64,000 nt of DNA from Flavobacterium sp. IMCC34852 (GTDB taxonomy: Bacteria; Bacteroidota; Bacteroidia; Flavobacteriales; Flavobacteriaceae): positions 1,116,001-1,180,000 of the forward strand of contig NZ_CP121446.1 in the NCBI RefSeq assembly GCF_030643905.1, read 5' to 3'. A program made the position numbers and the translations under genes. This document shows, piece after piece, positions 45,001 to 53,141 of this stretch. Under the pieces are notes generated by a model. It did not search any database. It had not been told where the DNA came from and saw nothing but the letters and a program-made list of their open reading frames with translations. The first letter of the stretch is position 1, and every line of letters starts with the position of its first letter.

Positions 45001-48000
45001 TTACCGTGAATCCTCTTCCGGTAATCACTAATGTGCCATCAAATGTGGTGGTTTGTTCAGGAGAAGGTGTGATCACTAATGCTTTTATCAGCACTCCTGC
45101 AGGAGCTAGTTTTAGTTGGACCAATAGTTTGTCATCGATTGGATTATCCGCCTCCGGAACCGGTAGCATTCCTAATTTTGTTGCCTCTAATAATGGATCG
45201 TCTGCTGTAACAGCAGCCATTAATATTGTAGCCAGCTTAAACAACTGTTCAACAACAGGTTCTTATACTATTACTGTCAACCCACTACCATTAGCCAATC
45301 CGGTGATTACGGATTATGAGTTGTGTGATTACGCCAATCCGGGCGATGGTATTGAAGTGTTTACTTTGAATAGTAAAGATGCAGAGATTGCCAATGGTCA
45401 GGCCAATGTTACTATAGGATATTATTTGACTCAGAGTGATGCTCAGACTCAAACGAGTCCGCTACCGAACTTGTACACTAACATTAGTAATCCGCAAGAG
45501 ATTTGGATAAACATCAGTAATAATACCACAGGGTGTAGTTCGGTGAGTTCGTTTAATTTGGTGGTAAATCCTTTGCCATCGGCGACTACACCGGATCCTA
45601 TCTTCCAATGTAGTAACGGAGCCACGACACAGGCTTTGTTTGATTTGACCATAAATGAAGGCGTTGTTACAGCAGGGAATACTTCACTAGTCAGTGTTAC
45701 GTATTATAACTCTTTGCTTGCGGCCCAAAATGAGTCAAGTCCGATAGTTACCCCAAGTACATATACCGGAACAGATAACGAGATAGTTTATATCAGAGTA
45801 GAGGATAATGTTACGGGTTGTTATTCAACCACTACGCAATTATTAAGAGTAACCCAAGGCCCTATTGCCGTTACTCCACAAGCGTTGCATTATTGTGATC
45901 CTAATAATGACGGATTTGGCGTGTTTGATTTAGCCTCAGCCACTGCAGAAATAGCCGGAGGCGTTTGGCCACTAACGGGAGTTTCGATAAGTTATTACGA
46001 AACCCAGACCGATGCTTTGATAGGCGCAGCACCATCACTTGCGAGTCCTTATGACAATATCAATCCATGGACACAGACGATTTATGTCAGAGTGTTTTAT
46101 ACCTTGACCGGTTGTGCCAATTATGTTGAATTACAATTAATAGTTGACCCAACCCCTGAGGCAACCGAGCCGGATGATTATGCGCTTTGTGATTACACAG
46201 GCCAGACTGGTTTTGAGAGTTTTGATTTAACTACAACGATACCACAGGTTTTAGGGTCTATTGATCCTACTACGGTTACGGTTACTTTCCATACGACTTT
46301 TGCCAATGCGCAAGACGATGCTAATGCTATTGGCGGTGTGACGAATTACATCAACCAAACGCAGTGGAACCAAACAGTGTATGTTAGAGTAGAATTTAAT
46401 ACCACAGGTTGTTATGACATAGTGGAGTTAGACTTGATAGTGAATCCGCTACCGAATGCTACCCAGCCTAATTATGCTCAATACACTTTGTGTGATTACA
46501 ATGGCTCGATAGGTTTTGAGACTTTTGATTTGGCTTCTCAAGTAGCTGCTGTTTTATTAGGCCAGACGGGAATGTCGGTAACTTTCTATCCGAGTTTGAC
46601 AGATGCAGAGAATGATACCAATGCGATCAATGTTTCTCATCCTGATTTACAGTATCCGAACCAAATTATTTATGTACAGACTTTAGGTATTCGTATCACC
46701 AATAGCATCACCGGATGTTACAGCATCTCTACGATGGATATCAGAGTAGTTCCATTGCCAACACCAATTCCGCCAACAGCGCCTTTCACGATTTGTGATG
46801 AGAATCAAGATGGCTTTTCCGGATTTGATTTGACGAGCTTAACAACGGACATTTTACAAGGTGCACCCTATATTTTGACTTTCCATGAGACCTTAACCGA
46901 TGCACAACAGGGTAATACCCCAATTGACACGAGTGTTCTTTATAACAATATCAATCCTTTTGTACAAATATTATACGTAAGAGCGGTTGACCCTTTAACG
47001 GGATGTTGGAGCGTTATTCCAATAGAACTAAACGTTAACCCAAGTCCAATAGCCCCGGTTGATTTAGATGACATTGTAGTTTGTGATGATGATAACAATA
47101 CCCAAGATGCCATTACCAGTATTGATTTGACTGTCAATACAGCTAGTATCTTGGCCCAACAACCTTTGGCTGCAAGTAATTATACTGTTGAGTATTACAC
47201 CTCTCAAACGGCTGCCCAGGATGGAATTGCCCCGATTATCAATGTGACCAATTATACGGCTATGAACAACCAAACTATTTGGGTTAGAGTAGAAGATAAT
47301 ACCACGGGTTGTTTCAATATAGGTTCATTTGATGTTATCATCAATATTCCATTGTTACTAACCACACCTGCACCACTGAGTGTTTGTGATAATGATACCG
47401 ATCCGAATAATCAATACCACAGTTTTGATTTAACGGTAAAAGATGCTGAGATCACCCAAGGATTATCAGGTTATACAGTAACGTATTACCCATCATTATC
47501 AGAAGCCCAAGCCGGAGGAGCAACCACCATAACAGATTTTACGGCTTATACCAATATATTTCCGGCGGTTCAAACCTTAGGCGTTTTGGTAACCAGCGCA
47601 GCGGGTTGTCAAAGCATTACGACTTTAGACATTAGAGTATTACCGGTACCAACACCGAACACCGACCCGAATCCTTTAGCACCACTATGTGATGACAACA
47701 ATCCGGGAGATATGGTTGAAGTTTTTGATGTAACGGTAAATGCGGCTTATATCATTAACGGCGCCACGAATGTTACCTTGACTTACTATACCAATGAGGC
47801 AGATGCTCATGCTGCTCAGTTCCCGATAGCCGACCCGACTCAGGCTTTGGTAGGCGATAATGTTTGGATTAGAGTAGAGAACAACCAAGTGGATTATTTG
47901 GGTAATAACTGTTATGTATTGGTGGAACAACCCTTAACGGTTAATCCTTTACCTGAAGTCATCCAACCTTTGGCACCATACAGAATGTGTGATGACAATA

Positions 48001-49394
48001 CCGACGGTATTGCACAGTTTGATTTGACCAACCCAATCTTGGCCACCGCCATTTTGGGTGCGAACCAAAGCCCGGCTGATTTTACCATTACGTATTATCT
48101 AACAGCAGCAGGAGCCAATCCTTTTACCAATACAGGAGAGACACCACTGGTATCTCCGTATACTAATATTACCCCAGATGCGCAAGATATTTACATCAGA
48201 GTAGTGAACAATGCTACAGGTTGTGTTAATGCAACGGGAGTACTGACTTTGGCAGTGGAGGAATATGCTACGGCAACAGGAGCGCAAGAGTTTTCACAAT
48301 GTGATGATTACAACGACCCATATGATGGGGTATTCCAATTGGATTTAACGCAATTCAACACGGCTATTCTCAACGGACAAGACCCGGCTGTTTTCTTGAT
48401 TAGTTACTACCACAGTCAGGCTGATGCAGAGGCAGGGATTAATGCTATCCCACTGGCGGAAGCACAAGCTTATATTACCCAACCCGATACGGATCAGATT
48501 TGGGTTAAGGTAGAGAACAGCAGCAATAGCATTGTACCATTCTGTTATGCACTGACCACTATTGATATAGAGATAGAGCGTTACCCTAATCCGGTTATTG
48601 ATACCCAGAATGATGTCACTACGATATGTGTTGACTTCACCACGGGAGAAGTGGTAAGACCACTAGTTTTAGAGAGTGGTATTGTCAACGCTTCGGATTA
48701 TACTTTTGAGTGGTATGAGGATGGCAACTTAATTGTAGGTGCTACGGGTTCAACGTATACGGTAAACACTTCTTCACCAACGGGTGCTACCAGAAACTAC
48801 CATGTACGAGTGATAAGCAATAGTGATTTATTGTGTGAGACTACCTCGGCAGACTTCCCGGTGATACAATCAGGACAGGCGGTTATAGCATCAGGGACAG
48901 TAGGTTATACGGTAACCAATGCCTTTACGGATAGTCAAATTATTACGGTTACTGTTGAAGGTTGGGGAACGTATGAATACAGTTTGGATGACGGCCCAAG
49001 ACAATCGAGCAATATCTTTGAAGGGGTTTCTTTAGGTGAGCATGTGATACATGTTTGGGATACCGAAGGAGGAGTAGCGTTTAGTTGTGAAGAGCTGACG
49101 ATAGATCAAGTGATGGTGATAGATTACCCACGTTATTTTACACCAAACGGAGACGGTATCCACGATGCTTGGAATATTGTTGGATTATCAAATTTTGCGG
49201 AGCAAACCACGATATACATTTTTGATCGTTACGGTAAGTTGTTGAAACAATTGAGTGCGAGTGACCAAAGCGAAGGATGGGACGGAACTTACAATGGAAA
49301 GTTATTGCCTTCGGATGATTATTGGTTCACGGTAGATTTCCCTGAACAAGGCAAGATGAAGCAGTTTAAAGCGCATTTCACATTGAAACGATAG
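42003..49394 (+). CDS. Giant T9SS type B adhesin with Ig-like and acidic CD-x-N-x-DG repeats
   Basis: About 2463 residues from the ATG at 42003 (the frame is open to a TTG at 41967, which is less likely). Signal peptide MKKVLTLLLSFVFANTIVAQ. The N-terminal ~190 residues (EPNDCVNALTICGNGTFF, then NSLWLEINI) form a domain common in gliding-associated adhesins. Seven exact 90-residue Ig-like repeats follow (43125-45014), then about eleven ~100-residue modules (about 45285-48580) with the pattern CDxNxDGxxxFDL, YVRVExxxTGCY and LxVNPLPxA, which look able to bind calcium. The C-terminus is a type B sorting domain (YFTPNGDGIHDAWNIVG, IFDRYGKLLKQL, to FKAHFTLKR). Last gene of the adhesin-SprF-OmpA operon. 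Confidence 0.9.
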   Translation: MKKVLTLLLSFVFANTIVAQVEPNDCVNALTICGNGTFFSNANGIGNTQEINACGGFESNSLWLEINIVQGGTLGFNLIPDDPSITVDYDFWVFGPNPVCGSLGAPIRCATTNPQQAGLTGPTANWTGMYGSTLNTQVGPGPNGNGYVRWLNVLPGQSYYIAIDRPNGDGGFQIQWIGSATAGTGAFPSPPSAASIPDVMACSSTPNVGIYDLNTVRPLINADTTGNTITFHETPADANDNVNALPNIYSNLSNPQTLCARVTDNVSNCFSIVCFNLVVNLIPTVSMSVSPTSICTGDSVTVTFSGTPGANFDYIINGGPTQNANIDATGSYVLTQSPTANTTYALTGVRAIDASGTTICSQPLNQSVTVTVNPLPTATISGTTTICSGNTTTITFNGTPNATVTYTVNGGGNQTIVLDGTGSATITTPILSADATYSLVSVASSGTPVCSQTQTGSAVITVIALPTATISGTTSVCSGSTTNITFNGTPNATVTYTVNGGANQTIVLDGTGSATLTTPALTVNTTYALVSVAVSGAATCSQTQTGSAVITINSAPTATISGTTTICSGSATVITFNGTPNATVTYTVNSGTNQTILLNGLGSATLTTPALTTTTAYDLVQVTLSGTPPCSQTLVGSALVTVNALPTATISGTTTICSGTTTVITFNGTPNATVAYTVNGGANQTIVLNGTGSATITTPILSANSTYTLVNVTASGSPACSQTLAGSAVITVNSLPTATISGTTTICSGSTTTIAFNGTPNATVTYTINGGANQTLVLNASGSATLTTSALTANTTYALISVTAAGIPACSQTQTGSAVVTVNALPIATISGTTTICSGNTTVITFSGTPNATVAYTVNGGANQTIVLNGAGSANFTTPTLNTNTTYTLVSVTAAGVPACSQIQTGSAVVTVNASPTVTISGTTTICSGNTAVITFNGTANATVTYTINGGANQTIALDGTGIATITTPVLTVNSTYTLVSVASSSAPFCSQTQSGSAIITVNPLPVITNVPSNVVVCSGEGVITNAFISTPAGASFSWTNSLSSIGLSASGTGSIPNFVASNNGSSAVTAAINIVASLNNCSTTGSYTITVNPLPLANPVITDYELCDYANPGDGIEVFTLNSKDAEIANGQANVTIGYYLTQSDAQTQTSPLPNLYTNISNPQEIWINISNNTTGCSSVSSFNLVVNPLPSATTPDPIFQCSNGATTQALFDLTINEGVVTAGNTSLVSVTYYNSLLAAQNESSPIVTPSTYTGTDNEIVYIRVEDNVTGCYSTTTQLLRVTQGPIAVTPQALHYCDPNNDGFGVFDLASATAEIAGGVWPLTGVSISYYETQTDALIGAAPSLASPYDNINPWTQTIYVRVFYTLTGCANYVELQLIVDPTPEATEPDDYALCDYTGQTGFESFDLTTTIPQVLGSIDPTTVTVTFHTTFANAQDDANAIGGVTNYINQTQWNQTVYVRVEFNTTGCYDIVELDLIVNPLPNATQPNYAQYTLCDYNGSIGFETFDLASQVAAVLLGQTGMSVTFYPSLTDAENDTNAINVSHPDLQYPNQIIYVQTLGIRITNSITGCYSISTMDIRVVPLPTPIPPTAPFTICDENQDGFSGFDLTSLTTDILQGAPYILTFHETLTDAQQGNTPIDTSVLYNNINPFVQILYVRAVDPLTGCWSVIPIELNVNPSPIAPVDLDDIVVCDDDNNTQDAITSIDLTVNTASILAQQPLAASNYTVEYYTSQTAAQDGIAPIINVTNYTAMNNQTIWVRVEDNTTGCFNIGSFDVIINIPLLLTTPAPLSVCDNDTDPNNQYHSFDLTVKDAEITQGLSGYTVTYYPSLSEAQAGGATTITDFTAYTNIFPAVQTLGVLVTSAAGCQSITTLDIRVLPVPTPNTDPNPLAPLCDDNNPGDMVEVFDVTVNAAYIINGATNVTLTYYTNEADAHAAQFPIADPTQALVGDNVWIRVENNQVDYLGNNCYVLVEQPLTVNPLPEVIQPLAPYRMCDDNTDGIAQFDLTNPILATAILGANQSPADFTITYYLTAAGANPFTNTGETPLVSPYTNITPDAQDIYIRVVNNATGCVNATGVLTLAVEEYATATGAQEFSQCDDYNDPYDGVFQLDLTQFNTAILNGQDPAVFLISYYHSQADAEAGINAIPLAEAQAYITQPDTDQIWVKVENSSNSIVPFCYALTTIDIEIERYPNPVIDTQNDVTTICVDFTTGEVVRPLVLESGIVNASDYTFEWYEDGNLIVGATGSTYTVNTSSPTGATRNYHVRVISNSDLLCETTSADFPVIQSGQAVIASGTVGYTVTNAFTDSQIITVTVEGWGTYEYSLDDGPRQSSNIFEGVSLGEHVIHVWDTEGGVAFSCEELTIDQVMVIDYPRYFTPNGDGIHDAWNIVGLSNFAEQTTIYIFDRYGKLLKQLSASDQSEGWDGTYNGKLLPSDDYWFTVDFPEQGKMKQFKAHFTLKR
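43125..45014 (+). repeat. Seven exact 270-bp Ig-like repeats in the second type B adhesin
   Basis: Units start at 43125, 43395, 43665, 43935, 44205, 44475 and 44745 with a constant 270-base period and encode LPTATISGTTTICSG-type Ig modules. The same module is used in the adhesin at 30115. Confidence 0.95.
45285..48580 (+). repeat. About eleven ~300-bp acidic modules in the second type B adhesin
   Basis: Modules are diverged, with conserved starts PLPxATxPxxYxLCDxNxDG and ends YVRVExxxTGCYxxxxLxLxV. Aspartate- and asparagine-rich loops suggest Ca2+ binding. Boundaries are approximate. Confidence 0.75.
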
Positions 49395-49408
49395 ACCAAC
49401 AGATATAT

Positions 49409-49434
49409 AAGCCACTCAAGCGAGTGGCTTTTTT
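49409..49434 (+). terminator. Rho-independent terminator after the adhesin operon
   Basis: AAGCCACTC (49409-49417) pairs with GAGTGGCTT (49422-49430) over a four-base loop, followed by more T. Confidence 0.92.
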
Positions 49435-49459
49435 ATGATAGAAAATCAATGCGTCTAAT

Positions 49460-49512
49460 TAGCCCCGATTGCAGTGGCACCTTGTAGAGCGGAAAGCGGG
49501 AGCAGGAGTGTA
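49460..49512. repeat. Possible degenerate Flavobacteriaceae intergenic repeat
   Basis: The block has TAGCCCCGATTGCAGTGGC followed by GCGGAAAGCGGGA. I recall similar pairs (GCCCCGAT...GTGGC and CGGAAAGCGGGA) in intergenic repeats of other Flavobacteriaceae, but this could not be checked here. It lies in the 562-base non-coding stretch 49395-49956. Confidence 0.35.
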
Positions 49513-49557
49513 AGAAAGCGGTATAGGTGTGCTCCTAAAAAAATAGTCTCTTTTGAT

Positions 49558-49730
49558 TAGGATTACCTTCGGTGATCCCATACTGAGGAACCCTAAACAA
49601 AGAAAACCTGCGGCTGCTACTCAGCCTTGTTTTTTTATTTTCAATCTGCGCCTAAAAGCAAGCTTTTGTCACATATTGAAAATAAAAAAACCGATTAGTT
49701 TTCTAATCGGTTTTCTTTGTGGGCGATGAG
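49558..49730. repeat. 173-bp direct repeat, copy 1, ending in a tRNA 3'-end fragment
   Basis: Matches 49795-49967 with a constant offset of 237 bases and only three differences. The copy ends with GGGCGATGAG, the last part of the neighbouring tRNA-Val gene (minus-strand 3' end) and stops matching exactly where the tRNA continues. It holds several hairpins, including GGCTG/CAGCC followed by seven T and a long stem TTTTATTTTCAAT/ATTGAAAATAAAA. Confidence 0.95.
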
Positions 49731-49794
49731 ATTTGATATTAAGAGGAGGACTGCCGGTGGCAGTCAGGTAGACGAACTTTAGTTCGTAATTGAA

Positions 49795-49967
49795 TAGGAT
49801 TACCTTCGGTGATCCCATACTGAGGAATCCTGAACAAAGAAAACCTGCGGCTGCTACTCAGCCTTGTTTTTTTATTTTCAATCTGCGCCTAAAAGCAAGC
49901 TTTTGTCACATATTGAAAATAAAAAAACCGATTAGTTTCCTAATCGGTTTTCTTTGTGGGCGATGAG
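49795..49967. repeat. 173-bp direct repeat, copy 2, adjoining tRNA-Val
   Basis: This is the probable parent copy, since it runs into the intact tRNA-Val gene (49957-50031). The stretch between the two copies (49731-49794) has two more palindromes, GACTGCC/GGCAGTC and ACGAACT/AGTTCGT. No reading frame is visible in 49395-49956. Confidence 0.95.
49921..49951 (-). terminator. Terminator of the tRNA-Val gene
   Basis: On the minus strand AAAACCGATTAG pairs with CTAATCGGTTTT (12 bp, four-base loop) followed by more T. It starts a few bases after the tRNA 3' end. A second copy of the same hairpin is in repeat copy 1 at 49684-49714. Confidence 0.85.
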
Positions 49968-50031
49968 GGATTCGAACCCCCGACCCTCTCGGTGTAAACG
50001 AGATGCTCTGAACCAACTGAGCTAATCGCCC
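49957..50031 (-). tRNA. tRNA-Val (anticodon TAC)
   Basis: On the minus strand GGGCGAT pairs with ATCGCCC (acceptor stem), the D-arm is GCTC...GAGC, the anticodon stem TCTCG/CGAGA encloses the loop TTTACAC (anticodon TAC), and the T-arm has GGTTCGAATCC-type bases. Discriminator A; the CCA end is not encoded. 75 bases long. Confidence 0.97.
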
Positions 50032-50053
50032 GTCTTGCGCTTGATTGCGAGTG

Positions 50054-50084
50054 CAAATATAGACCGTTTTTTTGATTCTGCAAA
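50054..50084 (-). promoter_or_regulatory. Bacteroidetes-type promoter for tRNA-Val
   Basis: On the minus strand TTTG (50081-50084), 19 bases, then TATATTTG (50054-50061) fit the Bacteroidetes consensus exactly. The transcript would start about 15 bases before the tRNA. The promoter lies in the gap after folC, so the tRNA is transcribed on its own. Confidence 0.8.
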
Positions 50085-50100
50085 TTAAAATGAAAAAAAA

Positions 50101-51321
50101 TTACAAAATTTCTGCAACTACAAAAGTACTTCCGCCTACATAAATTAAGTCATTGACCGTTGCGTTTTTTGTAGTGTTCGCATAAGCATTTGAAACAGAA
50201 TTATATATTTCACCTTTAAGTTCAAAATCTGCGGCTTTTGTTGCCAAAATTTCAGCTTCTAAACCGCGTGGGATATTGGGTTTACAGAAATAATATTTCG
50301 CGTTTTTTGGGAATAGCGGCAGAATTTCTTCCAGATTTTTATCATTCACTACACCTAAAACGATATGCAGTGTGTCAAATTTTTCCTTTTTCAATTGGTT
50401 TAAAACAATGGACAATCCATGAGCATTGTGAGCCGTGTCGCAAATTATTTTTGGGTTTTCTCCTAATTGTTGCCAACGACCTTGAAGATTGGTATTCTCA
50501 ATTACCTTCAAAAAGCCTTTTTTAATCGCTTCTTCGGAAACTGAAAGCAATTGTTTTTCTTGTAATACTTTCAAAGTTTGTAAAACCGTTTTTTTATTGT
50601 AAAACTGATAATCGCCTAATAGGGCTGATGGATAGTTTTCATGGGTCAAATCGGAGGCAAAATAGATTTCGGAATTCGTTTCCTTGGCTTTGGTTTCAAA
50701 AACTGATTTGGTTTCTGTAACATATTCGCCAATCACTACAGGAATATTTGGTTTAATGATACCTGCTTTTTCAAAGGCTATGGCTTCGAGTGAATTGCCT
50801 AAAAACTGAGTATGGTCTAATCCAATATTGGTAATCACAGAAATCAACGGTGTGATGATGTTAGTTGAATCCAATCTTCCGCCCATACCGACTTCAATAA
50901 TGTTGATGTCTGTTTTTTGTTTGACAAAATATTCGAAAGCCAGTCCGACGCTCATTTCAAAAAAACTCAATTGATGGGCTTCAAAAAATGATTTGTTATT
51001 GTTGATAAAGTCACAAACATAGTCTTCCGAAATAGGTTTCCCGTTGATGGCAATTCGTTCGCGGTAATCTTTTAAGTGTGGCGAAGTGTACAACCCAACT
51101 TTATAGCCGGCTTCCTGTAAAACCGAAGCGAGTAGGTGTGAAGTTGAGCCTTTGCCGTTGGTTCCGGCTACGTGTATGCACTTCAAATGCTTTTCAGGAT
51201 TGCCTAAATGATTGGCTAATAAAACCGTGTTGGTGATGTCTTTTCTATAAGCTGTGGCACCCTGAGTTTGGTACATCGGTAATTGATTAAACATCCAATC
51301 CAAGGTTTCTTTATAGTTCAT
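50101..51321 (-). CDS. folC: Bifunctional folylpolyglutamate/dihydrofolate synthase
   Basis: A Mur-ligase-family enzyme that joins glutamate to dihydropteroate or to folates in the cytoplasm. The 406-residue protein has the P-loop VAGTNGKGSTSHLLA (51-65), GLYTSPHLKDYRERI, the central EVGMGGRLDSTN and C-terminal DTAHNAHG motifs, all characteristic of FolC. Start ATG at 51321. It is divergent from exbB; no clear promoter was found in the ~125-base gap. Confidence 0.95.
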   Translation of the reverse strand: MNYKETLDWMFNQLPMYQTQGATAYRKDITNTVLLANHLGNPEKHLKCIHVAGTNGKGSTSHLLASVLQEAGYKVGLYTSPHLKDYRERIAINGKPISEDYVCDFINNNKSFFEAHQLSFFEMSVGLAFEYFVKQKTDINIIEVGMGGRLDSTNIITPLISVITNIGLDHTQFLGNSLEAIAFEKAGIIKPNIPVVIGEYVTETKSVFETKAKETNSEIYFASDLTHENYPSALLGDYQFYNKKTVLQTLKVLQEKQLLSVSEEAIKKGFLKVIENTNLQGRWQQLGENPKIICDTAHNAHGLSIVLNQLKKEKFDTLHIVLGVVNDKNLEEILPLFPKNAKYYFCKPNIPRGLEAEILATKAADFELKGEIYNSVSNAYANTTKNATVNDLIYVGGSTFVVAEIL

Positions 51322-51446
51322 AATTTTAGGAAAAAATAATTTTGATATACTTTTTTAATTTTTTTTTCGTTGTATATTGTGATGCCCGTAAGGTCAATAC
51401 AAATTTGAAATTATTTTCAGAATTAATAGCCCAAAATTTAATAAAT

Positions 51447-52163
51447 ATGATTAGTACATTTTTACAGTTGCAAGTTGATACTTTAGCGCAAGCCATTCCA
51501 ACTGCTGACACTGCAAATGCAGCTCTAACCAACGAAGTTTCTGTTTTAGAGTTTATTTTCAAAGGAGGACTTTTCCTGATTCCGATTGCGCTTTTGCTTT
51601 TTTATACGTTGTATATCATTTTTGAACGTTATATCTACATTCACAAAGCCGCAAAAATCGACAATCATTTGATGTCGGATGTACGCAATCATTTGAACAA
51701 TGCCAATATTGATATGGCTGTTATGGCTGCCGAAAGAAGCGGAACAGCTCAAGGGAATATCTTAAAAGAAGGTGTACTTACTATTGGAAGACACATCAAT
51801 GAAATTGAATCCAATATGGAGCGTGCCGCCAATATCGAAATTGGTTATATGGAAAGAAGATTAGGTCAATTGGGTTTGATTGCAGGTATTGCACCAACCT
51901 TAGGATTTATCGGTACGATTTCCGGGGTAATTAAAATTTTCTACAGCATTTCGGTAACCGAAGACATCAGTATAGGGAATATATCCGGAGGTTTATACGA
52001 AAAGATGATTAGTAGTGGTGCCGGACTTATCGTAGGGATTATTGCCTATGCCGCTTATCACTTGTTTAACGGGAAGATTGACGGTTTCTCTTTGTCGATT
52101 CAAAAACAAGTATTAGAATTTGTAAACATAATTCAAAGACCAAATGGCCATAAAGCGAAATAA
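51447..52163 (+). CDS. exbB: MotA/TolQ/ExbB proton channel family protein
   Basis: An inner-membrane part of the energy transducer that drives TonB-dependent or Tol-Pal-like processes with the proton motive force. The frame is open upstream to 51342, but the ATG at 51447 (MISTFLQLQVDTLAQ) after AATAAAT is the best start, giving 238 residues. It has a first TM segment (about 31-55, KGGLFLIPIALLLFYTLYIIF), a cytoplasmic helical region with ANIEIGYMERRLGQLGLIAGIAPTLGFIGTISGVI, and a final TM region with SSGAGLIVGIIAYAAYHLF. It overlaps exbD by 20 bases (52144-52163). Confidence 0.9.
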   Translation: MISTFLQLQVDTLAQAIPTADTANAALTNEVSVLEFIFKGGLFLIPIALLLFYTLYIIFERYIYIHKAAKIDNHLMSDVRNHLNNANIDMAVMAAERSGTAQGNILKEGVLTIGRHINEIESNMERAANIEIGYMERRLGQLGLIAGIAPTLGFIGTISGVIKIFYSISVTEDISIGNISGGLYEKMISSGAGLIVGIIAYAAYHLFNGKIDGFSLSIQKQVLEFVNIIQRPNGHKAK

Positions 52164-52539
52164 ACGATTTCATGCAGAAGTCGCGACCTCTTCGTTAAGC
52201 GACATTATGTTCTTCTTATTGTTGTTTTTCTTAATTATCTCGACCTTGGCAAATCCGAATGTTATCCGAATGACATTGCCGAAATCGAAAACGAATGAGA
52301 AAACCAACAAACAATTAATCACGCTTTCGGTGACGGAAGAGAAACGATTTTTTGTCGATAAAGAGGAAGTAGATTTTGGTCAATTAGAAGACAAACTTTT
52401 GTCCAAAATGGATCCCGAAAAGCAACAAACGGTTGTGATTAGAATTCCGGCCACTATGCAAGTCCAAGACTTGGTAGATGTGCTGCAAATAGGTGTTAAG
52501 AACAAACTTAAGTTCGTTATCGCCACGAGTCCGAATTAA
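52144..52539 (+). CDS. exbD: ExbD/TolR family biopolymer transporter
   Basis: The partner of ExbB: one N-terminal TM segment (SDIMFFLLLFFLIISTLANP) with Asp at its start, the conserved proton-carrying residue of ExbD/TolR, and a periplasmic domain of ~90 residues (131 in all). It overlaps the end of exbB by 20 bases, which suggests translational coupling. Confidence 0.92.
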   Translation: MAIKRNKRFHAEVATSSLSDIMFFLLLFFLIISTLANPNVIRMTLPKSKTNEKTNKQLITLSVTEEKRFFVDKEEVDFGQLEDKLLSKMDPEKQQTVVIRIPATMQVQDLVDVLQIGVKNKLKFVIATSPN

Positions 52540-52551
52540 AATTAAATTATA

Positions 52552-53088
52552 ATGAAAATAAAAACGTTGCTGTTGATGGCTTTTATTTCAGCCTCAACAT
52601 TTGCCCAAGACACCGAATTCAAGTTTTCCAAAGAAGGTTTGACCGATTTTATCGTAACGACTTATGAAGGCTCGGCTAAAGATACCTACAACCTGACTTT
52701 GGCTTGGGTTAAAGAAAACAGTAAAAAAGGGTATAAAGTAGTTTCTTCTGTAGAAGGAGAAAAAATAACGGTTGAAGGCGGAAAAGAGAATTTCCTTTGC
52801 AGTAAAGCCGGTGGAACTACTGTTTGTACATATGCTACTTTTACTATTGAAATCAGTTTTAAAGAAGGCAAATTCAAATTTGAAGCCGTTGGTTTAACCG
52901 AAAAACCTAACAATGCAACAACTGTGGTAACGCACGACCTTAATGACTTCTCAGAGTATTACAATAAAGATGGAAGTTTGAAGAAGTACAAAGACGATGT
53001 ACCTGCCGCTTATGAATCTCTTTTTAACGAGTTAAATAAAAGTTTGGTCACTTTTATGGATAAGAAAAAGAAAGCAGACGGTTGGTAA
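52552..53088 (+). CDS. Secreted DUF4468-like protein
   Basis: 178 residues with a signal peptide (MKIKTLLLMAFISASTFAQ). The body (KEGLTDFIVTTYEGSAKDTYNLTLAWVKE, GEKITVEGG, YATFTIEISFKEGKFKFEAVGL) resembles the Bacteroidetes DUF4468 family with a TBP-like fold; function is unknown. It starts 12 bases after exbD, so it is likely co-transcribed with exbBD and may be an envelope accessory. Confidence 0.75.
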   Translation: MKIKTLLLMAFISASTFAQDTEFKFSKEGLTDFIVTTYEGSAKDTYNLTLAWVKENSKKGYKVVSSVEGEKITVEGGKENFLCSKAGGTTVCTYATFTIEISFKEGKFKFEAVGLTEKPNNATTVVTHDLNDFSEYYNKDGSLKKYKDDVPAAYESLFNELNKSLVTFMDKKKKADGW

Positions 53089-53104
53089 TCGAAATAGTAT
53101 AAAA

Positions 53105-53137
53105 GAAAAATCCCATTCACTCGAATGGGATTTTTTT
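53105..53137. terminator. Bidirectional rho-independent terminator
   Basis: AAAAATCCCATTC (53105-53117) pairs with GAATGGGATTTTT (53122-53134) over four bases, with T-runs on both strands. It serves the exbB operon and the convergent tonB gene. Confidence 0.93.
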
Positions 53138-53141
53138 ATGT

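Noticed and set aside
49558..49967. attL/attR pair of an integrated element
   Set aside because: Only 64 bases lie between the copies and there is no integrase; a duplication is simpler, although a past excision cannot be excluded.
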